From Cyathus striatus (Eukaryota; Basidiomycota; Agaricomycetes; Agaricales; Nidulariaceae): a DNA stretch of 64,000 nucleotides. Below the pieces are notes generated by a model. That model searched no databases, was not told where the DNA came from, and saw only the letters and a list, made by a program, of their open reading frames with translations. The position numbers and the translations under genes are program-made. Shown here piece after piece: positions 25,701 to 36,049 of the stretch. Location of the stretch: NCBI GenBank assembly GCA_025738555.1, contig JAOVFP010000003.1, positions 372,001 to 436,000 on the forward strand, given 5' to 3'. Every line of letters starts with the position of its first letter. Positions within the stretch are counted from its first letter, which is position 1.

Positions 25701-27075
25701 ATTAGGACAGGAGGATGGAAGCGGGAGGACGGAGATGGGTTGGTAGTAGACCATAGGAGGAGGGACATGGAGAAGGGGGGTTAGCCGGTTAGGGGTTGAT
25801 GACAAAGCATGGCGGCTATACCTGCTTGACTAAGTGCTCGTCCTTCAACTTTTGTTCAGTGTTCGCATTGTTGTCCCATACTAAACCTGTCTAGTTCATG
25901 TCTGAGTTCTACTGATAGAACCCTACTTTTCCAGCTAATATTTTTATGAAAAATTTAACATGAGAATAAAGCAAAAATCGAGAAGAATATATTAATAATC
26001 ATGCATCCTACTGAAGATAGCTCTCTACGAGATTTCGATATGACGATAATAATCATTTGTTCTTCTAGGTTACTCAGTTCATCATTAAATGGGCTACTTA
26101 TAAGATAACATACATCAAAATTCGAGCCAAGTTGTTCCTAGGGCCCTAAATCTTGCTCTTATCGTATTCATGATTACCTGCCCAGACCCTACGCAAAATG
26201 TGAATGCAAATATGATAGTTACCTTTGGAGGTAAGGGTAGATATCTAATCTTTGATCCATACTGTGCATTCAATCGATGAGAAGTTTCATTCTATTCCTT
26301 TTACCTTTCTCCTTCCCTTCGAGTCACCCATATTATGATGCCTTATGGCAAGGATCATTTACTGTCTCCGAATCTCCCTGTAGTTAGTGTCTGAAAAACG
26401 CCTTGAATATTGCTGTTACTGAAGGTGTGTTCTTTTGTAAGTACATTACTACAAGCTACTGGTATTCGATCTTTGAATCTTACAAAGATTGCTATCAGAT
26501 TCGCAGGAGAAATGATTGTGTCCTTAGCAGTAATAAGTACCTGCAGTGGTGGTAACTTGTAAGCATGCACTAGTACTATATCAGGGAGCCTGGACCAGGA
26601 TAAAATTCTAAGGAAATTGGAGTTTCGGAGTGAGAGCACATTGATAATCACTGAAGAGATGATCAATTCAGGATACAGGTGCATTTTGCGTCCATTCCAT
26701 GGGAAGGTTTGTGTAAGCATCAGAGATTGTGTCTCATGAAGGATTAGCACTAAACTATTAATACATATAGGCACCTGTTATACTCTGTATATATATGAAC
26801 CTTAGGGACAGATGCCTACAATCCCATCAGATGAGCAATATGAATCTTAACGATGATGATTTGATCAGCTTTATTCAAAACAATATAGTGGCAAGTGCGG
26901 TGTTTGGTGCACTTAAACATTAACACGTTCTTCATCACTCTAACATTCAGTTCCAGTTGCTGCTATAACTTCTTTGGTATATGATATGATACATAATTTT
27001 ACTGAAGAAGTATTTTTTCTACTATCCCATCATAATGTTCACTTAGCGATATTCTTCAGGTCAAATACATATGGA

Positions 27076-30000
27076 GGGGCTGCATACTTTTCGAGTTCTT
27101 GTTGAGTTTTTTGAGTTATAGTCGAGTTCCACTATTGAGCTCACTTAACTTTTTCGAGTCAAAGTTAAGTTACCTTGAGTGGCCATTTTCTTATTTTGAG
27201 TGGACTCGAGTTCCCTGATTTTTTTTTTTGTGAAAGTCAAGTTCCCTTGAGGTGAAAGTTGAGTTCTTAAGTAATTTACAGGAGCCATACATCACAGTTT
27301 ATGGTAAACTACCATGGATAATATATACATTTTATGGTATTGCCTGTCGAGTTAAAGTTAAGTTCTTCATTAATTTTTTTTTGGTAAAAGTCGAGTTCCC
27401 TTGAGTTATATCAAGTTCCTATCAGGTGTAAGTTGAGTTCTGAATATTCAAGTTTAAAAAGTTCAAGTGTACAGTAAGTATACAATCACTACTATAGCTA
27501 CTGCTCTGTTCCCATACCCCTGCCTAATGTTTTCTACAACTCTGCTCAACAATTCCCATGCACTCTGCCTGCCTTTATTTACACACATTTGCATGCACGT
27601 TGTACTATCCATCACTTACATCAAATAAAATATTCATCACTGCAATGTCAACATATGAACACACCGTGAGATTGTTGATGGGCACTCTTCCTAGTCATCA
27701 TCCATAACAGTGAGCAAGTCTTTTCATAAATTTTTAGCTCAGTTCTTGCTCTTTTTCTTTCAATCTTCTTGCATCACTTAATGTAAGTTGTTATACACAT
27801 AGTAGACCATATTATATTAAGTAAATAAAATTATAGAAAATGCGAGTTACATATGTTTTAGTCCTTTATAATAATATGTTCCATGCTTTGTAGAGTAGAA
27901 TATGTGATTCATTGGAAAAGTATATTGATTGTGTGGGAAAGTAAGAGTGGAGGCATGGGAAACTATGAGCAGGAGGGCGGGAGATAATGAACAGAGGTGG
28001 GAATGATAAGCGAAAGTGTGGGAAATTTTCGAGCAGGGATGCGGACAGCAGTGAACAACAAAGCAGAGTAGAAACGGACAGCAATAAGCACCAGAAGTGA
28101 AAAGCGGAGGCATGGGAAAATATGAGCGGAAGGGCAGGAAAGTGAAAGAGGTCGGAATGATCAGCAAAAGCGTGGGAAAATGTTGAGCGGGGATGCGGAC
28201 AGCAGTGAACAGCAGAAGCGGAGGCGTGGGAAAATATGAACGGGAGGGCAGGAATGATGAAATGAGCTGGAAATTGCAAGCAGATTAGAGAAGCGAGGGC
28301 ATGGGAAATGCTGAACGGAAAGCAGACAGCAGTGAACAGCAGAATAATAATGGAAGTGTGGGAAATCATGAGTGGGAGGGTGGGATAGTATGAGTAGAGA
28401 TCAGGATGATAGCGGAAGCGTGGGAAAATGTTGAGTGTGAATGCCGACAGCATTAAACAATGGAGATTATAAGCAAAGGTGTGGGAAATCATGAGTGGGA
28501 GGGCAGGATAGAATGATTAGAGGTCAGAATGATAGCGGAAGCGTGGGAAAATGTCGACTGAGAATGCGAACATCTGTAAATGGCAGAATAATGTTGAAAT
28601 CTTTATAATTCAGACATTGCACAATAAATATCTACCATAATGCATACAGTATACATTAATATATTGGAAGAAAACTTAGCAAATTAATGAAAGGCGGAAG
28701 CATTGGAAATTATAAGTGCAATGGCAGAGGGAGACATTGAACATGAAGGTATGTAAGTGCGAATGTTAAGCAGAGGCATGGGAAATTATGAGTGGAGGTA
28801 TGGGTGATAATGAGTAGAGCATGGGAAACATTGAGCGTAAAAGTATGTAGGCGCAATATGTTAAGCGGAAGTGCGGGAAATTATGAGCAGAGGTATGTGC
28901 AACAATGAGTATGCACAAATTAATGGGAAATAAGTAAACATTGAATTATAGGTGTGGGAAAGAATGAGCAGGGGGTCAGGAAATAACACAAACTACTATA
29001 TGTATTATTGTAGGGTACTCCATACAATACAATTGTAGAACTTGCTTATTTTTCAAGTAAAAGTTAAGTTTTCTTGAGTAAAGTTAAGTTCCTTGCTTAT
29101 TTTTTTGAGTGAAAGTTAAGTTCCATTGAGTCAAGTCGAGTTCCTTGCTTATTTTTTTGAGTAAAAGTTAAGTTCCATTGAGTGGAGTCAAGTTTCTCGC
29201 TTATAATTTTTTTGAGTGTCAGTTGAGTGGAGTTAAGTTCCTCACTTACACTAAATTCAAGTGGAAGGTAAGTTACCATCGAGTTACCTTCGAGTGATAA
29301 ATGCCACTTGACTCCACTCAAATTTGAGTCAAGTTCCATTCGAGTTCCACTTAAGTTCCAGTCGAGTTTCTAACTTAAGTTCCTCAAGTTCCATAACAAA
29401 AAACCCATACTTTATGATTGTACCCATTGTTGTCGCAACCCCTTAGCTTGTTGTTTCCCACGCCCACTCCTGCTGCCATGGATGTGTAAAAATAGCGCCA
29501 TCACATCATCCATCAAATCCCTGATCATTCCACCTGCTTCTGATGTATTGATGGTGATCGTGTTGCACTTCTTCCATCATCATGCTCAACAGTGAGCACG
29601 TATTTTGTGCATTCCTCACTCATTCTTTGTGCTTTTCTCATTATTTTTTTAACATAACAAGAAGTACATTATTTAGTATATAATATATTATTAGTTTCAT
29701 TAATATAGTGCACTGTGCCTTCATAAAATTTAAAATGCATAATAATAATCTCAGATTCTCATATAATATTCATCTATGATTTATCTGCACTGTGGAAGTA
29801 TTTAATATATATAGGTGCTTGCAAAGATTGGTATGAAATACTCAAAAACTCGACCATAAATGAGAATACTAGTTGCTCACTGTGTGTGACGATGATGAGC
29901 GATATGTACACGATCAAATGCGCTGTGGAAAACAGTGCACAGCACACATTGATCAATTTGATGGAGAGCGCCAAGCAATATCAAAAAATAGAATCAACAT

Positions 30001-30210
30001 TCAGGGCATGGGAAATAACGACCGCGAGGTGCAATGGTGAGCGCAGAATAATTTAGTGATTCATAGAGGTGAGGAAATGTCTGTCGTAAACCATACAAAT
30101 CAAGATAATTTACATTTTCGAGTTACAAGTTAAGTTCCTAAGTTAAGTTCCACTTAAGTGTCAGTCGAGTTCCATTTGAGTTACCAGTAACTCGAAAAGT
30201 TGACGGCCCC
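27076..30210. mobile_element. hAT-like non-autonomous element E2 in the DUF6533 copy
   Basis: The ends are inverted repeats: GGGGCTGCATACTTTTCGAG on the left and GGGGCCGTCAACTTTTCGAG read inward from the right. Next to them are many GAGTTAAGTTCC-type subterminal repeats (27090-27460, 29040-29400, 30110-30200). The flanks are ATATGGA on the left and ATATTGGA on the right, an imperfect 7-8 bp duplication. The unoccupied site is present at about 37090-37110. The interior (27890-28960) is a purine-rich degenerate tandem repeat with GGCGTGGGAAA-type units. No transposase frame is seen. Confidence 0.75.
27890..28960. repeat. Degenerate purine-rich tandem repeat inside E2
   Basis: Units of very roughly 60-100 bp share GCGTGGGAAAATRTTGAGCG and GGACAGCAGTGAACAGC. 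The strand asymmetry keeps one minus frame open for 208 codons by chance. A short stretch of the same texture recurs at 34690-34800 inside element E3. Confidence 0.6.
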
Positions 30211-32652
30211 ATATTGGAGGTAGGATATTGTGAACCAAAATTATTGATGTCTACCAAGCTCCACATTATACAGTGGCATGAAATGATCACTCCCAAAATT
30301 ATTATACATTATTGCTCGGTATTCCGGTGTATTTTATCTTTTGTCAGCGAACTTTTTTCAATGTTTATACATTTTCTGAAAATCAACAGCATCGTTCTTT
30401 TTGGTGAATTCAGTTAAACTGTAAGTTAGCCACTGACAATTAACATAAATTCTAGCTCCCATACAAAATAGACATGCAGAGGTTTCCCACCATGTATGTA
30501 CATCATCTAAAAATATTTATTCGAACTTATTACAGATACCTACCAGATGTATGCATCAACATGTTTAGTGCAATCATACATTCTGAGCTATTTTAATAGA
30601 TGCTCATCTTCTATGTGGTTCCATACATTGTAAGTATACAAAATTCGGGTACTTAGAGAAGAGTTATATGATTTTTCTTTTAAAGTGGAGCACATGTACA
30701 TCCTGGTTCAGTTGACCTGATATTTATACTCCGTGTGTGTGTGCTGTATGGCAATAGTAAAGGAAGTACACATTTACTCTCAGGTTATCACTTGCTTAAT
30801 GTTTATACTCACATCTTAATAGTCATTTTATGTCTAATAACTCTATTCGTAGGTACGGAAAAATATTGAGCAGAAGACATATTAACTCATCAAGCATCGT
30901 GGATCTAGCACAAATCATGGTGTGTTGACTGTAAAAGCTTAGTAATGAAAAAGTACTTACCATAAATGTATTCAGGTTTCATTGACATTTTCAGCACTTG
31001 TGTCGATTGCTTATTCAAAATCAGCTGTGGCTATCCCAAGTATAGGATGTGTAGGATTTGTACCTCACTTCCTTACAAAACAACAAATGACCTCTTACGT
31101 CATCACACTTGCTCTTCATAGTACGTCGGTTTATTTTATTTTCCCAAAAATATGGCCCTTCAAATGCCCACATTGCAGCCACATTATTTTTGCTAACCTT
31201 CCTCAGAGTGGGGAGGGACTTCATCAGAGACAGCGGAGACCTAAGAAATGCTATAATGGGACACAAAGCAGGTGTCAGTAAAGAAGCCCCACTGACTACC
31301 TTGGTTTTACATGACGGAACACTGTATTTCTTCATTCTCTTCGGTAAGTCAAAATATAATGATGTTCACTTGCAGTATATATTTACGATATTTAGGATCT
31401 ATGCTTATCGCATCAGTGGCATCAGCTCTTCAATTAAATGGATTTATTAACTTTATAACTCCACAAGTGTGATGGAGACTACTTTTTCGTACCAGCTTAC
31501 ATTTACCTCAGATGCTATATTGCAATTACATCAATGATGGTGAGTAATGCTAATTCAAAATTATAATGACATTTATGCTCCAAGTCAGGGCTCTAGATTA
31601 ATACTGAAACTTCGACAAACGTACGATGCACAAATAAATGAGTGCATGCCGGCTGTTTCTCGATCAATTTTCTTTGCAGAACCAAGTGGTACAGATTTAT
31701 CGTTGGAACGCTCGAGAATATCATAGAAGTGGTGTATGATGAGAACAATGGTTCTCGGAAAGCCAACCTGAGCAACAGGAGTACAAGTTGTATTAAGGAG
31801 AGATTTGTAGTGGATTGGGCTTCTTCAACTAGTAGCTATTTAGGTTGGACTTAGCTTCTATAGAATGGGCCTACAGATTTTGACATTGCCCGGTTTTTGA
31901 CATTGCCCAAATTGACGTTGCTGGGTGTTGCATTGACATTGCCTGGCGTTGCCGATTTAATTTTGGCATTGCTTGGCATTGCAGTGGCGTTGCTTGCTGA
32001 GGTCTTGTGTTCGAGCCCGACTTGTGTACACACTTAGTTAGTAATAAATACAATAAATTAGTAGGAGTTCACAACATAAATGTACCTTACATTCATATAA
32101 TATATATTAGCACTTAATGAGAAATATGAGCCATGTATAACAGGGTATAACTTACAATCTCACAGTGAAATAAGTTGAAAATAAGCATTTTTTTCCTTTG
32201 TACACAACATTTCTACTCTAGACAGCTTGTATGTTGTAAATACATGATATATAGAAATAAAAGTAAATATTTGGTAGAGATGAATGGACTCTACTCGTTT
32301 TTATACCAGTTGTAGAAATTGTTGAAAATAGGATTTTGACGTTGCCTGGCATTGCCATTTGAGAATTGATGTTGCCGATCCGAGATTTGACGTTGCTTGG
32401 CATTGCTGGCGTTGCTCGGATGTTGCCTGGCATTGCTGTGACATTGCATGACGTTGCTGTGATGTTGCTGAATGGTGTTACCGTGACGTTGCCGTGGTGT
32501 TGCTGGAGGTTCAATGTTTCCCGCGCCCTCTGCTTCCCATTTATATTTGTACACAATATTGATCCCATCTATCACTCCATCAAGTACCCTTCCTCATCAC
32601 CGCAGCAACACATCACACTTGTCATCACGCTCAACAGTGAGCAAGTATTGTC

Positions 32653-34437
32653 CAGTAATTTACACTCCCCCAAGAGGTCTGTACGGATCTGTACGGATCC
32701 GTGCAGATTCCGTGCGGATCCGTACAGACCCGTACAGACCTGTATAGATACCATACAGAATTTATATAGTAGCTATTATTATCATTAGAGGTGAATATTC
32801 TATATGGATTCCATACATATTCTGCATGGATTCTGTGTGGATTTATGCATTCCTGCCTTGTCACACATGTCAAGTGTAACCCTAGGTGAAAAGCGTCACA
32901 CTATACAAAATCCATGATACACTCAATATATAGTATCATTCTCAATGCATAGTATCACACTTAATGCATAGTGTTATGTTTAATGTATAGTGTCACACTT
33001 AATGCATAGTGTCACGCTTAATGCTTAGTGTCACACTCAACACTTAGTGTCACGCTTAATCACACTCAACACCTAGTGTCACACTCAACGCTTAGTGTCA
33101 CACTTAATGCATAGTGTCACGCTTAGTCACACTCAACACCTAGTGTCACACTCAACGCTTAGTGTCACACTCAACGCTTAGTGTCACACTCAACGCTTAG
33201 TGTCACACTTAATGCATAGTGTCATGTTTAATGTATAGTGTCACACTCAACATTTAGTGTCACGCTTAGTCACACTCAACGCTTAGTGTCACACTCAACA
33301 CTTAGTGTCACGCTTAGTCACACTCAACACCTAGTGTCACACTCAACGCTTAGTGTCACACTTAATGCATAGTGTCACGCTTAGTCACACTCAACACCTA
33401 GTGTCACACTCAACGCTTAGTGTCACACTTAATGCATAGTGTCATGTTTAATGTATAGTATCACACTCAACACTTAGTGTCACGCTTAGTCACACTCAAT
33501 ACCTAGTGTCACACTCAACACCTAGTGTCACACTTAATGCATAGTGTCACGCTTAATGCATAGTGTCACGCTTAATGCATAGTGTCACACTCAACACCTA
33601 GTGTCACGCTTAATGCATAGTGTCACGCTTAATGCATAGTGACACACTCAACACCTAGTGTCACGCTTAATGCATAGTGTCACGCTTAATGCATAGTGTC
33701 ACACTCAACACCTAGTGTCACGCTTAATGCATAGTGTCACGCTTATAGTGTCACATTTAATGTATAGTGTCACACTCAACACCTAGTATCACCCTCAACA
33801 CCTAGTGTCACGCTTATAGTGTCACATTTAATATATAGTGTCACACTCAACACCTAGTATCACCCTCAACACCTAGTGTCACGCTTATAGTGTCACATTT
33901 AACGTATAGTGTCACACTCAACACCTAGTATCACACTCAACACCTAGTGTCACGCTTATAGTGTCACATTTAACGTATAGTGTCACACTCAACACCTGGT
34001 ATCACCCTCAACACCTAGTGTCACGCTTATAGTGTCACATTTAATGTATAGTGTCACACTCAACACCTGGTATCACCCTCAACACCTAGTGTCACGCTTA
34101 TAGTGTCACATTTAACATATAGTGTCACACTCAACATCTAGTGTCATGCTTAATGCAGAGTGTCACATGCAAGGAAATAAGTATAATAAAATTCTGTACA
34201 GATTCTGTACAGAATCTGTACAGAATTTTCAGGTCTGTAATGCGGAATTCCGAGGAATTCTGCGTAATCCGTACGGAATTTTCGGAATCTGTGCGGAATC
34301 TGTACAGACCCAAAAAAACCTCTGCCAAAATGAAAAAAATCTGTGCAGATTCCGCACGGACTCCGAAAATTCCGTACGGATTCCGCACGGATTCCGCGCG
34401 GATCCGTACAGAACACATGGCTAAGTGTAAAGAGCTC
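32653..34437 (-). mobile_element. Palindrome-rich element E1, copy c, nested in E3
   Basis: This is a complete copy in reverse orientation. It starts CAGTAATTTACACTCC, ends at the reverse complement of GAGCTCTTTACACTT, and is flanked on both sides by GTATTGTC (32645-32652 and 34438-34445). This exact 8-bp duplication fixes the element boundaries for the family. Subterminal palindromes lie at 32680-32750 and 34190-34410. The middle is an expanded minisatellite, which makes this copy 1785 bp against 856 bp for copy b. Confidence 0.9.
32940..34165 (-). repeat. 19-bp minisatellite with a 70-bp higher-order unit
   Basis: The basic unit is about AGTGTCACACTTAATGCAT. AGTGTSACACT is self-complementary around its centre and ATGCAT is a second palindrome. 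From about 33735 to 34130 the units are organised in a higher-order repeat of about 70-71 bp, with CGCTTATAGTG recurring near 33740, 33810, 33880, 33952, 34022 and 34093. The same unit occurs at 11295-11440 and 23705-24120. Confidence 0.9.
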
Positions 34438-35274
34438 GTATTGTCTTATTTTCTAGGTCAATTCTTTATCATTTTCTTTGATTATTTTTGCATTATCCAA
34501 TATATATTATGATATATGTACTAAACAATATTTCACTATTTAATGAAGGGGATAAAGCTATTCAACATGTGAATCAGAGACAGTTTTAAATAATCTTCTA
34601 CTGTAATATGTTCCATCCTTGGTGAAATAGGTAATAATATGTTGTATTATAAATGGTAGACTCTGTTTTTGATTAAGGGAAATGTAATGAAAGTATAAAA
34701 AGTGAGAGCGGAGGTGTGGGAAATAATGAGTGGGAGGTGGGTAATGGTGATATGCGTGTGAAAATGCAAAGGGAAGGGCGGGAGAATTGATTAGCGAGGG
34801 TGTGATTGATCACAGGCTGATGTGACGTTGTCTGGCGTTGCTGTGACGTTGCTGGCGTTGCGTGACGTTGCCTCACTGGCAACGTCACGGCAACGTCAAA
34901 ATACGGGCAACGTCAAAATCTAGTAGCCCCTATAGAATGTATTCGTAACGACCTATATATGTTGAAGCTTACAGTAACCGACATTTTTGACAACTATCGT
35001 GAACTATGTCGTAGCACGCCATGCTATGTAGGTGTATGTAACTAGCATTGTGTGAGGCACATTAGTGAGTGTCAGGACGAACAGGTAGTTAGCTCTACAA
35101 GAAGCTTAGCGCAGGGTACGCAGGACTGTGAATTGTTAGTGTAGAAAGACGAGGCTAGCTTTCGGTATGCGATCTAATAGTGACGGTGTTGGGCCTGTTG
35201 CATTTATTGACAAATGTGGAATAGAACGCGCAGAGTTGAGGTATCTTCTGATGTAGTTATGAGAAAGAACGTAC

Positions 35275-36000
35275 CTGGTTGATGCCCCAAGAAGAGGGGG
35301 TCGAGCTGGATGTCCTTGAATACCGATTGACATGAAGGCGCAGATATTTTGGCTGTCCTTGTTGTACGGCTGCGCTGTCAGATATTCGATGTTCACGATT
35401 GAGATGATGAACTTGTGTAAGAACGAAGCGGGAGAGAAAGCTGTTGTTTTCGTAAGTAAGGTGAAGAAAGAGAGAAAAAGAACGTACTCGTGGGCTCCTT
35501 GACCTTTTTCTCTCCTTCCTCAGTCTCAGCCAAAGGCGTAACGGGCAGCGTAATAATCGCAAGTGGCTCGACGGTCTCTTCCCTGTCCACTTCCGTCTCG
35601 TCATCAGCATTAACGAGCTCCTTAATGCGAAGCTTCCTAGCAGGTACAAGACAGCCGTGGTACCTTCCCCTTTCTCGCCGTCAGCGTTCTTGGCTGCAAA
35701 GACGCTCGTGAGCTAAGTGAAAATGCCAACAGGGTGGTCATGGTCGAGGTCGGTGATGATGTCTGTGTTGGCGTTGGATTCTTTGAAGAGGAAGGTGCCG
35801 AGATAGAGTTGGCTTTGTTTCATCTTTCCTTTGAGCTAGAAGCTTGAGAAGAGACATTGGGGCGAGGGGAGGGTGAGGACTTGCAGATGCAAAGGGGTTA
35901 TGAGGGTGGTGGGGGGTGAGCCTGTGGGAGGTGCATATGTTTTGCCTTTGGGTGTCTTGGAGGAGCTGGATGGGGAGGACGTGGATTCATCGCTTATTCC
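35275..36000 (-). pseudogene. Lon protease (mitochondrial PIM1 type) N-terminal fragment
   Basis: The minus strand encodes LYLGTFLFKESNANTDIITD, LDHDHPVGIFT, LTSVFAAKNADG, TTAVLY, then in a shifted frame RIKELVNADDETEVDREE. After an intron (donor GTACGT, 35487-35486) it gives SIVNIEYLTAQPYNKDSQN. These correspond in order to the substrate-binding N domain of fungal mitochondrial Lon. Upstream, KTYAPPTGSPPTTLITPL (before 35836) is followed by a gap where the first strands of the domain should be. The lesions are a TAG at 35713-35715, a frameshift near 35640 and another near 35320. No AAA+ or protease domain follows. It is a dead gene fragment lying between the two copies of the segmental duplication. 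Confidence 0.8.
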
Positions 36001-36049
36001 AACCCGCGGAGAACCATTCGGCCGTATGATGTGTGATAGATATTGATTA

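Larger units (their letters stand above)
26831..31472 (+). pseudogene. DUF6533-type membrane protein gene, copy 1, interrupted by element E2
   Basis: The exon order follows copy 2 (36869-38355). The first exon has LNDDDLISFIQNNIVASAVF, then VAAITSLVYD.. and VKYIW just before the insertion. After element E2 come SLPKLLYIIARYSGVFYL, LRVCVLYGNSK, then APLTTLVLHDGTLYFFILF and a last exon (31396-31472) with NGFINFITPQV and a stop. The lesions are the 3.1-kb insertion at the donor of the exon ending VKYIW, and a TGA where copy 2 has TGG in KWSFPK. The product would be a multi-pass membrane protein of unknown role. The family call rests on the YxxTxxEVKYIW..W..PKLLY and LRVxALYG motifs. Confidence 0.7.
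25800..31860 (+). repeat. Segmental duplication, left copy
   Basis: Apart from the element at 27076-30210, this region matches 36050-38760 from the block AGCATGGCGGCTATACCTG to the block at 31850 just before element E3. Both copies carry a DUF6533 gene. It gives unoccupied paralogous sites for the insertions at 27076 and 31867. Confidence 0.8.
31867..34930. mobile_element. hAT-like non-autonomous element E3 with exact 8-bp target duplication
   Basis: The left end GGGCCTACAGATTTTGAC and the right end (read inward GGGGCTACTAGATTTTGAC) form inverted repeats of about 40 bp, followed by GACGTTGCC subterminal repeats. TATAGAAT stands directly before (31859-31866) and after (34931-34938). The paralogous segment at 38736-38760 (CTTCTGTGGAATGTATTC) is the unoccupied site. 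The interior holds element E1c. No transposase gene was found. Confidence 0.88.

Noticed and set aside
27866..28492. 208-codon minus-strand frame
   Set aside because: It lies wholly in the purine-rich tandem repeat of E2; the frame is open because of strand bias and the peptide is only a translation of the repeat.
32940..34165. CRISPR-like appearance of regular short repeats
   Set aside because: Units are directly adjacent with no unique spacers, and the host is a eukaryote; it is a minisatellite.
34122..34512. Overlapping frames (95-123 codons) on both strands
   Set aside because: They translate the palindromic subterminal repeats of E1c; the same arises at 11.0, 23.5 and 24.2 kb.
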